A stretch of DNA of 10,199 nt from Bryobacterales bacterium (GCA_003517725.1 DOZZ01000169.1:1-10199); one strand, 5' to 3'. Positions 1 to 6,978 are shown, numbered from the stretch's first letter. Translations and numbers: made by a program. Notes: generated from the letters alone by a model not told the origin.

Positions 1-131
1 GGCGCCATGCGGGTGGCAAAACGCGCCAGTTCCGCGAAATTCCGGAGCGCTGGCGTGATCGAGCGGATCGGCACATTTACTTGGATGCGCGTTCTCGCGT
101 TGCGTTGCAGTTCGGGCTACGCTGGTGCTCT

Positions 132-629
132 GTGAAAGCATCCGCCCCAGGACGCGCCCGCTCGGCCGGTCTTTTCATCATTGGTGTTTACAAGCTGCTG
201 GAAGGGCTGCTGATGGTGGCGGCCGGCCTCGGCGCGCTCAAGCTATTGCACCGCGATGTGGGCGCCATGGCCATGCACTGGGTCCATGTCCTGAAGCTCG
301 ATCCGGACAACCATTACATCCACAAAGCTCTGGTCAAGGTGTTCAATGTGACGCCGAGGCAGTTGAAGGAACTGAGCGCCGGCACCTTTATCTACGCGGC
401 AATTCGTCTGGTGGAGGGCATCGGCCTGATCCTGCGCAAGCTGTGGGCCGAGTACCTGGTGGTGATTGCGACGGGCATTTTCATCCCGCTCGAAGTCTAC
501 GAGCTGGTCCGTCGCTTCACCACCATACGCCTGGTGCTATTTCTAGCCAACGTAGCCATCGTGATCTATCTGGTCAGCGGGCTGCGGCGAGTAACCGCAG
601 CCCCCTTAAGCAAACTAAAACGCCGTTAG
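132..629 (+). CDS. DUF2127 family integral membrane protein
   Basis: Small inner-membrane protein of the DUF2127 family; its biochemical role is not established. About 165 residues, the usual family length. Hydrophobic stretches lie at about residues 13-36, 82-101, 106-123 and 132-149. Family-typical patterns are visible: an early LLHRD (about 38-42) followed by a LxLDPxxxY segment, and a late IFIPLEVYEL (about 116-125) before the last helix. I chose GTG at 132 because homologous N-termini, as I recall them, are short and basic before the first helix. A TTG at 81 is in frame, and the frame stays open to the left edge, so a longer protein cannot be excluded; the upstream residues do not look family-like. 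There is no clear Shine-Dalgarno sequence at either start. The gene converges on transketolase, with the twin hairpins just after its stop. Family assignment is fairly safe; the start is not. Confidence 0.8.
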   Translation: MKASAPGRARSAGLFIIGVYKLLEGLLMVAAGLGALKLLHRDVGAMAMHWVHVLKLDPDNHYIHKALVKVFNVTPRQLKELSAGTFIYAAIRLVEGIGLILRKLWAEYLVVIATGIFIPLEVYELVRRFTTIRLVLFLANVAIVIYLVSGLRRVTAAPLSKLKRR

Positions 630-638
630 CAATGTGGG

Positions 639-671
639 GCAGGATTCATCCTGCAGCGGGTTTCAACCCGC
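639..671. repeat. Twin tandem hairpins, likely bidirectional terminator / palindromic intergenic repeat
   Basis: Two perfect 7-bp stems stand one base apart: GCAGGAT-TC-ATCCTGC (639-654) and GCGGGTT-TC-AACCCGC (656-671). Both have the same TC centre. They fill the short gap between the stops of two convergent genes (629 and 678), so they are well placed to stop transcription from both sides. Neither strand has a strong T-tract. The matched design suggests a dispersed REP-like element rather than an ordinary terminator; only a genome-wide copy count can show that. Confidence 0.65.
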
Positions 672-677
672 CTGGTC

Positions 678-2798
678 TTACGAGTGGCCTTCTGAAGGCG
701 CCGTCGCCGCAAACGCGGTCTCGCCACCGAACCCCTGGCCCGCTTCCGCGCCGCGTCCCAGCAGCCGTAGCGCCGCTGCCGTGACGTGCTCCACGGTGAT
801 GCCGAACTGCTTCAGAATTTCATCGCCCGGAGCCGACGCGCCGTAGTGGTCGATGCCAATCACCGTGCCTTCGTCCGTGGCCCAGCGATGCCAGCCCTGG
901 GTGCAGGCGGCCTCAATGGTCACGCGCTTGCGCACCGCCGCGGGCAGCACGCTCTCGCGATAGGCTTCGTCCTGATCCAGAAACAGATTCCAGCTGGGCA
1001 TGCTGACCACGCGCGCCTTCACGCCGTAGCCCTTCAGCTTCTCCTTCGCTTTGACGCACAGCGAAACTTCCGAGCCGCTGCCGATCAGAATCACATCGGC
1101 CTGTCCATCACAATCCGACAGCACATACGCGCCCTGCGCCACGCCGCCCTTGGCGTTCGAGCGGTCCAGATGCGGCACATTCTGGCGCGTTAGCGCGAAC
1201 AGGCTGGGGCCTTCATGCTGCAGGGCGAAGCTCCAGGCTTCGGCCGTCTCGTTGGCATCGGCGGGGCGCATCACGTTCAACCCCGGTATGGCGCGCAGAC
1301 CGGCCAGGTGCTCGACGGGCTCGTGCGTCGGCCCGTCTTCGCCCACCGCGACACTGTCATGCGTGAACACGTAAAACGCCTTCAATTTGCTGAGCGCGCC
1401 GAGCCGCACTGAGGGCTTCATGTAATCCGAGAACACCAGGAACGTGGCGCTGAATGGCAGCACGCCGCCATGCGCGGCCATGCCGTTCACCGCAGCGCCC
1501 ATGGCATGCTCGCGCACGCCGAAAGCTACGTTGTGTCCGGCGAAGCTCCACGCGCCGCCCACCGCGCCCGCGGTGCCGGCTCCGGCAAACTCGGACGGCT
1601 GAAAATCGCCCAAGCCTTTGAGCGCCGTGTTGGTCGACGGGTTCAGGTCCGCCGAGCCGCCCACGATGTTGGGAATTTTTTTGGCCAGCGCGTTCATCAC
1701 TTCGCCGCCCGCCACGCGCGTCGCCATGGGCTTGTCCATGGGCTTCCACTGCGGCAATTCGGACGCGAAATCCTGCGGCAGCTTGCCGCTCATGATCTGC
1801 TCGAACTCGGCCGCCTCTTTCGGGAACGCCTGCTTGTAGGCATTGAAGCGCGATTGCCAGTCGTTCTGCGCCGCCTTGCCTTTGCCTACCGCTTCACGCA
1901 AATGCTTCACGGCATCTTCCGGCAGAAAGAATTTGTCGTTGGTGGGCCAGCCCAGCGCCTTTTTGGTGGCTTCCAGTTCCTCTTCGCCCAGCGGATTGCC
2001 GTGCGCCCCGAACGTGTCCTGCTTCTTGGGGCTGCCATAGCCGATGTGCGTGCGCACCAGAATCAGCGATGGCCGTCCGGTCTCGCGCTGCGCTTCCTCG
2101 ATGGCCCGCGCCACTTCCGCCGTGTCGTTGCCTTCCGCCACGTGGTGCGTGTGCCAGCCATAAGCTTCAAAGCGCTTGGCCACGTCTTCGGTAAACGAAA
2201 GATCAGTGCCGCCGGCCAGCGAGATGTGGTTCTGGTCGTAGAGATAAATCAGCTTGCCCAGGCGCAGGTGCCCGGCCAGCGAGGCGGCCTCCTGCGTCAC
2301 GCCTTCCATCAGGTCGCCATCGCCGCAGATCGAGTAGGTGTAGTGATCGACGATCTGGTGCCCCGGCTTGTTGTAGCGCGCGGCCAGCCATGCTTCCGCT
2401 ATAGCCATGCCCACGCCGTTGGCAAACCCCTGCCCCAGCGGACCCGTCGCCACTTCCACGCCTACTGTATGCCCACGCTCCGGATGCCCCGGCGTCTTGC
2501 TGCCCCACTGCCGGAAGCGCTGCAGCTCCTCGAGCGGCAGGTCGTATCCGGTCAGATGCAGCAGGCTATAGAGCAGCATCGAGCCGTGCCCCGCCGACAG
2601 CACGAAGCGGTCGCGGTCAACCCAGTGCGGATCCTTCGGATTGTGCTTTAGAAAGCCGTTCCATAGCGTATAGGCCATGGCGGCCGCGCCCAACGGCATG
2701 CCGGGGTGTCCCGAGTTTGCCTTTTGGACGGCGTCGGCCGACAGGATTCTAATCGTGTTGATGCACAAATCTTCTAACGTCTGAGTGGCTGTAGGCAT
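678..2798 (-). CDS. tkt: Transketolase
   Basis: Thiamine-diphosphate enzyme of the non-oxidative pentose phosphate pathway; it moves two-carbon ketol units between sugar phosphates in the cytosol. Counted from the ATG at 2798 it has about 706 residues. Hallmarks in order: SGHPG (29-33, catalytic-site His), SAGHGSML (68-75), GPLGQG (119-124), the ThDP/metal motif GDGDLMEG (159-166) followed by a conserved NH, then HIGYGSP with AHGNPLG, a pyrimidine-domain VREHAMG carrying the catalytic Glu, and [16 protein letters not shown]. The C-terminal domain is complete, then continues about 30 residues past the usual LRLLG end as a Gly/Ala-rich tail. A TTG at 2813 would add five residues, but a -10-like TAAAAT lies directly upstream of it, which favours the ATG. 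No clear Shine-Dalgarno is visible. It is downstream of an unrecognised gene and a cold-shock gene on the same strand, with a hairpin between. Confidence 0.97.
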   Translation of the reverse strand: MPTATQTLEDLCINTIRILSADAVQKANSGHPGMPLGAAAMAYTLWNGFLKHNPKDPHWVDRDRFVLSAGHGSMLLYSLLHLTGYDLPLEELQRFRQWGSKTPGHPERGHTVGVEVATGPLGQGFANGVGMAIAEAWLAARYNKPGHQIVDHYTYSICGDGDLMEGVTQEAASLAGHLRLGKLIYLYDQNHISLAGGTDLSFTEDVAKRFEAYGWHTHHVAEGNDTAEVARAIEEAQRETGRPSLILVRTHIGYGSPKKQDTFGAHGNPLGEEELEATKKALGWPTNDKFFLPEDAVKHLREAVGKGKAAQNDWQSRFNAYKQAFPKEAAEFEQIMSGKLPQDFASELPQWKPMDKPMATRVAGGEVMNALAKKIPNIVGGSADLNPSTNTALKGLGDFQPSEFAGAGTAGAVGGAWSFAGHNVAFGVREHAMGAAVNGMAAHGGVLPFSATFLVFSDYMKPSVRLGALSKLKAFYVFTHDSVAVGEDGPTHEPVEHLAGLRAIPGLNVMRPADANETAEAWSFALQHEGPSLFALTRQNVPHLDRSNAKGGVAQGAYVLSDCDGQADVILIGSGSEVSLCVKAKEKLKGYGVKARVVSMPSWNLFLDQDEAYRESVLPAAVRKRVTIEAACTQGWHRWATDEGTVIGIDHYGASAPGDEILKQFGITVEHVTAAALRLLGRGAEAGQGFGGETAFAATAPSEGHS

Positions 2799-2814
2799 TG
2801 TGGGTTGTCTCAAG

Positions 2815-2820
2815 ATTTTA
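2815..2820 (-). promoter_or_regulatory. Candidate -10 element for transketolase
   Basis: On the minus strand TAAAAT matches the sigma-70 -10 consensus in five of six positions, 16 bases before the ATG at 2798, giving a very short leader. The best -35 (TTACCG, 18-bp spacing) is poor, so this is a tentative call. Confidence 0.3.
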
Positions 2821-2877
2821 TCGTGGAATGCAGAGGTGCGGTAACCGAAGAATCGGGGGGACTGCGGAACAGAGGAA

Positions 2878-2896
2878 GGCAGACCCAGGGTCTGCC
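2878..2896 (-). terminator. Hairpin downstream of the 110-residue gene
   Basis: GGCAGACCCAGGGTCTGCC folds into a perfect 8-bp stem with a 3-base loop. It sits 18 bases after the stop of the minus-strand gene at 2915-3247 and before the transketolase promoter region. On the minus strand it is followed by TTCCTCTGTT, only mildly T-rich, so it may terminate inefficiently or simply protect the 3' end of the upstream message. Confidence 0.5.
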
Positions 2897-2914
2897 CGGA
2901 GCAACGCGAAAAAC

Positions 2915-3247
2915 TTACTTTTCAGCGGCGGCCTTGGCCAACTGCTTACGGGGCGGCGGCGCGAATTGATGCCCTTGCGCCGAACTATACGCCTTCTCGC
3001 CGGTCAGGACTTCCAGCAAATCGCCGGTGATTTCGTTGCGCAGCACCTGCACCGCCAGCCGCAGAATCCCAAAACCCTTGTCCGCGTGGGTCCAGTATTT
3101 CCGCTCTTTAGGATAAGAATCGGGCGCGCCGTAGGTCACCCACGTCTTCTTATCGTGCTCGCGGATGATGGTCTGGCAGCGTTCCGGCCCGACCCGAATG
3201 CCCAGGTTTTCGCCGCGGTAGTCTACAGTCGTGTTTTCACCCTTCAT
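2915..3247 (-). CDS. Hypothetical protein, 110 residues, basic C-terminus
   Basis: I do not recognise the family. The case for a real gene is a good Shine-Dalgarno (GGGAGA, about 5 bases before the ATG), plausible codon use, a terminator-like hairpin after the stop, and a tight fit between two clear genes on the same strand. The protein is soluble-looking with no signal peptide or membrane segment. The N-terminal half is polar and strand-like, with Trp/Tyr-rich stretches ([16 protein letters not shown]); about residues 60-85 look helical; the last 25 are Pro/Lys/Ala-rich and end in AAAEK, a disordered basic tail that could touch nucleic acid. Its gene starts 48 bases after the cold-shock gene stops with no obvious terminator between, so the two may be cotranscribed. 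A role linked to cold shock or RNA is inference only. Confidence 0.75.
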   Translation of the reverse strand: MKGENTTVDYRGENLGIRVGPERCQTIIREHDKKTWVTYGAPDSYPKERKYWTHADKGFGILRLAVQVLRNEITGDLLEVLTGEKAYSSAQGHQFAPPPRKQLAKAAAEK

Positions 3248-3295
3248 GTGTTCTCCCGCGGCGTAACCCGCTAAATCGAATTTTGCTACGGCCGT

Positions 3296-3499
3296 TTAGG
3301 CCAGGCTAACTTCTTCAGCTTGCAGGCCCTTCGGACCCTTCTTGACGACAAAGGACACACGCGCGCCCTCATCGAGCGAGCGGTAACCGCTCGATTCAAT
3401 TGCCGAAAAATGGACGAAGACGTCCTCGCCGTTTTCGCGCTGGATGAAGCCGAAGCCTTTACCGGCGTTGAACCACTTCACTGTACCTGTTTCTTTCAT
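3296..3499 (-). CDS. Cold-shock protein, CspA family
   Basis: Single cold-shock (OB-fold) domain of 67 residues, the standard length. It binds single-stranded RNA/DNA and works as an RNA chaperone. The N-terminal [15 protein letters not shown] contains RNP1 (KGFGFI, about 14-19), and VFVHFSAI contains RNP2 (VFVHF, about 27-31); a closing KGLQAEEV strand completes the barrel. The ATG is supported by a strong Shine-Dalgarno (AGAGGT) about 6 bases upstream. The upstream gap to tRNA-Val is about 200 bases, leaving space for a promoter and a structured leader, as cold-shock genes often have. Bacteria usually carry several paralogues, so no specific symbol is assigned. It is followed closely by the unrecognised 110-residue gene on the same strand. 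Confidence 0.97.
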   Translation of the reverse strand: MKETGTVKWFNAGKGFGFIQRENGEDVFVHFSAIESSGYRSLDEGARVSFVVKKGPKGLQAEEVSLA

Positions 3500-3542
3500 G
3501 ACTACCTCTTTCTTGCTCTAATTCCCGACGTGAAGATTGAGG

Positions 3543-3548
3543 ATTGTA
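3543..3548 (-). promoter_or_regulatory. Candidate -10 element for the cold-shock gene
   Basis: On the minus strand TACAAT matches the -10 consensus in five of six positions, about 43 bases upstream of the ATG at 3499, giving a leader of roughly 35 bases. No recognisable -35 lies at normal spacing. The A/T-rich tract around 3580-3650 may hold another promoter that I could not resolve. Confidence 0.3.
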
Positions 3549-3656
3549 CAGCGAGGCGGTGCGAACTGCTGCGGGACAATCTATTAAAATCGAACAACGT
3601 ACAAGGAGTTGAATGCACCTCCACGATAACACAAATTGCAACCGTGCGTTCGAAAT

Positions 3657-3683
3657 AAAAAAATTGTTGTCGTGCCGGCGGGG
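3657..3683 (-). terminator. Possible terminator after tRNA-Val
   Basis: On the minus strand a short GC-rich stretch containing GCCGGC is followed by a run of seven T, 35 bases beyond the encoded CCA end of the tRNA. The stem is weak, so the call rests mostly on the T-run and its position. Confidence 0.25.
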
Positions 3684-3698
3684 TGATGTCGAAAGTAA

Positions 3699-3775
3699 TG
3701 GTGGGCTCGAGAAGACTCGAACTTCCGACCTCTTCCGTGTCAAGGAAGCGCTCTAACCAACTGAGCTACGAGCCC
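3699..3775 (-). tRNA. tRNA-Val (anticodon GAC)
   Basis: A complete cloverleaf reads on the minus strand: acceptor stem GGGCTCG/CGAGCCC, D-arm GCTC-AGTTGGTTA-GAGC, anticodon arm CTTCC-TTGACAC-GGAAG, a 5-base variable loop, and a T-arm with TTCGAGT in the loop. The anticodon-loop triplet is GAC, which reads GUC and therefore valine. Discriminator A is followed by an encoded CCA, so the mature molecule is 77 bases. It lies alone between the DUF72 and cold-shock genes. Confidence 0.96.
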
Positions 3776-3785
3776 GGGAAACATC

Positions 3786-3794
3786 AGTTTAGCA
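3786..3794 (-). promoter_or_regulatory. Candidate extended -10 promoter of tRNA-Val
   Basis: On the minus strand TGCTAAACT fits an extended -10 (TGnTAnnnT). Transcription would begin about 3779, only a few bases before the mature 5' end at 3775. It lies in the 30-base gap between the DUF72 stop and the tRNA. The -35 (TGGATT) is weak and would fall inside the DUF72 gene. Confidence 0.35.
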
Positions 3795-3805
3795 TGCGCT
3801 CCGGC

Positions 3806-4753
3806 TCAATCCAGAATCGAAACGATGGTGCCGGGGGAATTGCCTTCGAGGCGATTATTAACGTAAATAAAAGTGGTTTTGCGCTCTTCGCGCGCAATGT
3901 GCAGCAGCTCCCGTAGGCCCTCGCGCGCCGAAGGGTTGACGTCGCGCACCTCGGTGTACGGCGAGAACATTTCGACGGCCTGTTCATACGGACGGCCCTG
4001 CCGCAGCAGCGCCCGGCACACCTGAAAATCGGCGGTGCGCGCGGCCGGCAGGGTAATCTGTTGCGGCAGTTCGGGCATGCGCGTCCAGGCGTTGTAGACG
4101 TGGGCGACGTTGTGCCGCCGCAGGCACTCGAAATATTCGGGTGCCAGAAAATCGGCGTTGCGCACCTCGACGGCGTAGCGCCAGTTGCGCGGCAGTTGCT
4201 CTAGAAAGCAATCGAGACGCTCGGCGAATTCGGTGACGCCGCTCAGCACGCGCGGATGGAATGTGCCGAACTCGAAGATGAGCAGCGCGGTGCGGTCGCG
4301 GTAGGGTTCGAGCGCCTCCAGAAACATGTGCGCGAACAGCTCGGCATCTAAGAAACCCGGATTCTGACGGCCGCCCTGCAAGCCATAGCGCGTGGTCGAC
4401 GGAAACACCCGGCAGGTGACTTCTTCGGGCGCCTTGAAGGCGAACTGGAAACCGGCGGGCACCTGCGCGAAGAGCTTCGACCAGAACGCTTCGGTCGGAA
4501 ATTGGTAGAACGCGAAATCGCCGCAGACCGTGGGGAAAACAGTGGCGTACTCGCTCAGGCAGGTCTGCTCGAAACGCGCTTTCGAGAATTTGCCGCGCGC
4601 CAGGTAGCGCTCCCGCGTATAGATCTGCCCCAGCCACCCCTCGTACTTCCAGGAACTGCCGCCGACGAAGATGCCGCCTGCCGCTAAATCGCGCAGCTTC
4701 GCCGCGAGGCCGTCCCGATCGAACGCCGGAGCATCGTCGAAAAGGTTCATCAT
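3806..4753 (-). CDS. DUF72 (YecE-like) family protein
   Basis: DUF72 proteins form a TIM-barrel-like family of uncertain function. About 315 residues from the MM start at 4753. Family hallmarks in order: FVGGSSWKYEGWLG (about 29-42), the Y-A-x-x-F-x-T-V segment with following FYQFPT (69-87), PAGFQFAFKAPEEVT (99-113), then further on YAVEVRNADFL and the closing TFIYVNNRLEGNSPG. The middle GGDF-like position has CGDF where many members have E-x-N, a modest deviation. The frame stays open upstream to 4909, but those 52 residues are Arg/Pro-rich and overlap the divergent oxidoreductase gene, so I reject that longer start. ATGs at 4753 and 4750 are both possible; neither has a strong Shine-Dalgarno. 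It is divergent from the oxidoreductase with only 14 bases between starts, so each promoter must lie inside the other gene's coding region. Confidence 0.92.
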   Translation of the reverse strand: MMNLFDDAPAFDRDGLAAKLRDLAAGGIFVGGSSWKYEGWLGQIYTRERYLARGKFSKARFEQTCLSEYATVFPTVCGDFAFYQFPTEAFWSKLFAQVPAGFQFAFKAPEEVTCRVFPSTTRYGLQGGRQNPGFLDAELFAHMFLEALEPYRDRTALLIFEFGTFHPRVLSGVTEFAERLDCFLEQLPRNWRYAVEVRNADFLAPEYFECLRRHNVAHVYNAWTRMPELPQQITLPAARTADFQVCRALLRQGRPYEQAVEMFSPYTEVRDVNPSAREGLRELLHIAREERKTTFIYVNNRLEGNSPGTIVSILD

Positions 4754-4760
4754 GCGATGA
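4747..4760. promoter_or_regulatory. Inverted repeat across divergent start region
   Basis: TCATC-ATGC-GATGA is a 5-bp inverted repeat covering the start codons of the DUF72 gene and ending 7 bases before the oxidoreductase start. Its position would let one bound protein affect both genes, but a repeat this short can occur by chance. Confidence 0.2.
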
Positions 4761-4767
4761 TTACAGA

Positions 4768-5730
4768 TTGGAAAAATTAAAAATTGCCGTGGTGGGCGCG
4801 GGCTTTTTCGGCGCCAATCACGTTCGCATTGTCTCGCAATCGAACCGCGCCGAGCTGGTGGCCGTGGTCGACGCCAATCTCGCCACCGCCGAAGCTGCCG
4901 CGGCTCCACATGGGGCCCGCGCGCTCACCGATCATCGCGAGCTGCGGGGTTTGGCCGATGCGGCGATTGTGGCGGTGCCCACCACGGCGCACGCCGCCGT
5001 TGGCTGCGATCTGCTGACTGCCAGTCTGGACGTGTTGGTCGAGAAACCGATCGCCGCCGACCTGGCTTCCGCCAAGCGGCTGGTCGAAGCGGCACGCGCC
5101 GCCGGCCGCATTTTGCAGGTGGGGCATCTGGAACGGTTCAATCCCGCCGTTCTGGCGCTCGAAGCCGCCGCCACACTTCCTCTCTTTTTCGAGATCCACC
5201 GGCTAAGCGAATTCAGCCCGCGCAGTCTGGATATCGACGTCGTGCTCGATCTTATGATCCACGATCTCGACATCGTGCTGAGCCTGGCCCGCGGCAAGCT
5301 CGAAGAAATCCGGGCCTCCGGCATCTCCATCCTTTCCTCGAAGACCGACATCGCCAACGTGCGGCTGCAGTTCGACGACGGCGCCGTGGCGAACCTGACC
5401 GCCAGCCGGGTTTCTATCGAAAAAGTTCGCAAACTACGCGTTTTTCAACCTGGGCAGTACCTTTCGGTAGACTACAGCCGTCAGGATTTTGTGGCCGTTT
5501 CCGTCGACCAGAACCGAAAAATCTCGTTCGGCAAAGCCGCCGTAGCCAAAGCCGAGCCGCTGCAGCTCCAGTTCGATGCCTTCCTCGATAGCGTGGCGGC
5601 CCGCACGCCCCCCAAGGTTGACGGCGGCGTGGCATTGCGGACACTCGACCTGGCTTTGCGCATCGTGGATAAAATTGAAGAACACGCGGGCATCGTCGCC
5701 CACAGCATCGCGAAAGAATGCCAACCGTAG
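4768..5730 (+). CDS. Gfo/Idh/MocA family oxidoreductase, UDP-sugar 3-dehydrogenase-like
   Basis: NAD(P)-dependent sugar or nucleotide-sugar dehydrogenase of 320 residues, typical for the family. The Rossmann motif VVGAGFFGANH (8-18) with acidic VVDAN (33-37) binds the cofactor; EKP at 92-94 is the family's catalytic-lysine motif; VGHLERFNP (118-126) and DLMIHDLD (161-168, with the conserved His) come from the substrate domain. The GHxERFNP pattern recalls UDP-N-acetylglucosamine 3-dehydrogenases (GnnA type) that supply diamino sugars for lipid A; this substrate is inferred from memory of those sequences. No partner aminotransferase or lpx gene is visible here. The start is the TTG at 4768: upstream ATGs at 4752 and 4757 are out of frame, and a later start would cut the Rossmann fold. 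No Shine-Dalgarno is seen. Its last 13 bases overlap the next gene, so the two are translationally coupled. Confidence 0.9.
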   Translation: MEKLKIAVVGAGFFGANHVRIVSQSNRAELVAVVDANLATAEAAAAPHGARALTDHRELRGLADAAIVAVPTTAHAAVGCDLLTASLDVLVEKPIAADLASAKRLVEAARAAGRILQVGHLERFNPAVLALEAAATLPLFFEIHRLSEFSPRSLDIDVVLDLMIHDLDIVLSLARGKLEEIRASGISILSSKTDIANVRLQFDDGAVANLTASRVSIEKVRKLRVFQPGQYLSVDYSRQDFVAVSVDQNRKISFGKAAVAKAEPLQLQFDAFLDSVAARTPPKVDGGVALRTLDLALRIVDKIEEHAGIVAHSIAKECQP

Positions 5731-6716
5731 TCAGCCGGCCTCACAACAAGCCGCTCGAACCGAACTTTTTGCTCAATTGGGAAGCGGGCCGGGACGCGTC
5801 CAGCCGCCGCGCCGCACTGGCAGGCACGGCCGCCGTGCATGCGCTGGCGATTGCGGTTCTGATGCTGGTGCCGTCCGAGTCTGTCCTGAACCGGCGTCCC
5901 GCGCCGGAGCCCCGAATCACGCCATTGGTAGACCCGCTGGTATTGACGCAGAAGGCGCCCAATCCCAACAAGCCTTCGAACACCGTCAGCCTGGATGCAC
6001 TGATGGCGCCTCAATTCCCGCGGCCGCGGATCGCCCAAAAGCCGAATCTGCCGCCGGTACCGCCGCCTGCGCCCGCGGCCGCTCCGAAGGTGATGGCCGA
6101 GGCGCCCAAGCTGGAAGCGCCTAAGCCCGAGCCGAATAAGGCCGCCGGTGTCCTGAACAATTTTCCGCAGCCCGCCGCGCCGGCTCCGGCGCAACCAAAG
6201 CTGGTGCTCGAGGTCCCCAGCGCGCCCAAGCCCGTGACACCCACCGGGCGGCTGGCTGTCCCCAACGCCAACGTCGAAGAAGCGGTGAAAAACCTGGCGC
6301 ACGCCGGCGGCAGTTCGAATGCCGTGGGCGACATCGTGCCCGATATCTACAGCAGCCGATCGCCGTCGCCGGGGCCGCCGCGCGCGGCTGTCGGCCTGAA
6401 GAGCGATCCCCTGGGCGTCGATTTCCGGCCGTACCTGCAACAAGTACTGCAGGCGGTGAAGCGCAACTGGTTCGCCGTGATGCCCGAAAGCGCGCGCCTC
6501 GGCCAGCGTGGCCAGGTGGTGTTGATCTTCGGCGTCAACAAAGATGGCAAGATCACCAAGATCGTGTTTTCCACCGAGTCTGGCGCTCAACCATTGGATC
6601 GCGCTGCCGTAGCTGCCCTCAGTGCCTCCGACCCGCTGCCGCGCCTGCCGGTCGAATACAAGGGTGCCAGCGTGGCGCTCCAGTTCACCTTCCAGTACAA
6701 CGCTCCGCGTCACTAA
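5718..6716 (+). CDS. TonB family protein (energy transducer)
   Basis: 332 residues with TonB architecture. A cytoplasmic N-terminus (1-33, RR just before the helix) is followed by one membrane helix (about 34-51, ending at LMLVP). A long periplasmic linker (about 58-225) is rich in Pro, Ala and Lys, including PPVPPPAPAAAPK. A C-terminal TonB domain (about 236-330) contains YLQQVLQAVKRNWFAVMPESAR, then the strand pattern GQVVLIFGVNKDGKI, and ends in LQFTFQYN. Such proteins link the ExbB/ExbD proton-motive complex to outer-membrane receptors or act as structural relatives; exbBD and a receptor are not in this window. The ATG overlaps the oxidoreductase by 13 bases and has only a weak purine stretch before it, as expected for coupling. 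The overlap points to shared expression and perhaps a shared envelope role; which substrate it serves cannot be read from the sequence. Confidence 0.93.
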   Translation: MPTVVSRPHNKPLEPNFLLNWEAGRDASSRRAALAGTAAVHALAIAVLMLVPSESVLNRRPAPEPRITPLVDPLVLTQKAPNPNKPSNTVSLDALMAPQFPRPRIAQKPNLPPVPPPAPAAAPKVMAEAPKLEAPKPEPNKAAGVLNNFPQPAAPAPAQPKLVLEVPSAPKPVTPTGRLAVPNANVEEAVKNLAHAGGSSNAVGDIVPDIYSSRSPSPGPPRAAVGLKSDPLGVDFRPYLQQVLQAVKRNWFAVMPESARLGQRGQVVLIFGVNKDGKITKIVFSTESGAQPLDRAAVAALSASDPLPRLPVEYKGASVALQFTFQYNAPRH

Positions 6717-6720
6717 GTCG

Positions 6721-6873
6721 ATGCAATCGAGGCTCTGGATGCCCTTCGCGGCCTACGGCATTCTCGCGGGCCTCGCGCTGTTGCTGCTTTCCGGAAAACT
6801 TCTGCTGGCCATCCTGATCCTGCTGGCGGGACTTGCGGTGCGCACGGCCATCGCGCATTTTGCGCGCTGGTAA
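6721..6873 (+). CDS. Small two-helix membrane protein, 50 residues
   Basis: Unrecognised. It begins with an ATG four bases after the TonB-family stop, so it is probably read by coupled re-initiation; no Shine-Dalgarno is visible. Two hydrophobic segments, about residues 9-24 and 27-41, are separated by a Gly-Lys turn (SGKLL), and the protein ends in a basic/aromatic tail (HFARW). That is the pattern of a small helical hairpin in the inner membrane. An earlier start at 6622 in the same frame is inside the TonB-domain coding region and gives unconvincing sequence. It could be an accessory subunit to the TonB-family protein, or a chance open frame; its hydrophobic composition and position make a real gene somewhat more likely. 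Confidence 0.5.
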   Translation: MQSRLWMPFAAYGILAGLALLLLSGKLLLAILILLAGLAVRTAIAHFARW

Positions 6874-6949
6874 ATCCCAGATCGAAACGCGCGGTTCATT
6901 GCGGGTCCGGAAGTGAATCAAAACCTAGGTTCAAGACCTTATCTGTTGC

Positions 6950-6978
6950 TTGATACAACCCAGGTAAATAGCTAAACA
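6950..6978 (+). promoter_or_regulatory. Candidate sigma-70 promoter for the sigma-factor gene
   Basis: TTGATA (6950-6955, four of six -35 positions) and TAAACA (6973-6978, weak -10) are separated by exactly 17 bases in the visibly A/T-richer gap between the small membrane gene and the sigma factor. A perfect palindrome AACCTAGGTT lies just upstream (6922-6931) and could be an operator. The leader would be about 50 bases. Confidence 0.35.

Noticed and set aside
7..135. 42-codon plus-strand frame at the left edge
   Set aside because: It lacks a Shine-Dalgarno and gives Arg/Ser-rich sequence unlike a protein; more likely non-coding or the shadow of something outside the window.
1470..2651. Long plus-strand open frame of 393 codons antisense to transketolase
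   Set aside because: It is rich in His/Arg/Ala with no domain-like pattern, and it mirrors a fully motif-supported transketolase. GC-rich genes often leave open shadow frames.
3699..3775. tRNA-Val as an integration site for a mobile element
   Set aside because: No integrase gene and no noticed direct repeat of the tRNA 3' end elsewhere in the window; the flanks are ordinary chromosomal genes.
4754..4909. N-terminal extension of the DUF72 protein to 4909
   Set aside because: The added 52 residues are Arg/Pro-rich and overlap the divergent oxidoreductase gene; the family fold starts after the ATG at 4753.
5481..6713. 410-codon minus-strand frame antisense to the oxidoreductase and TonB genes
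   Set aside because: Arg/Gly-rich low-information sequence spanning two well-supported genes on the other strand; a shadow frame.
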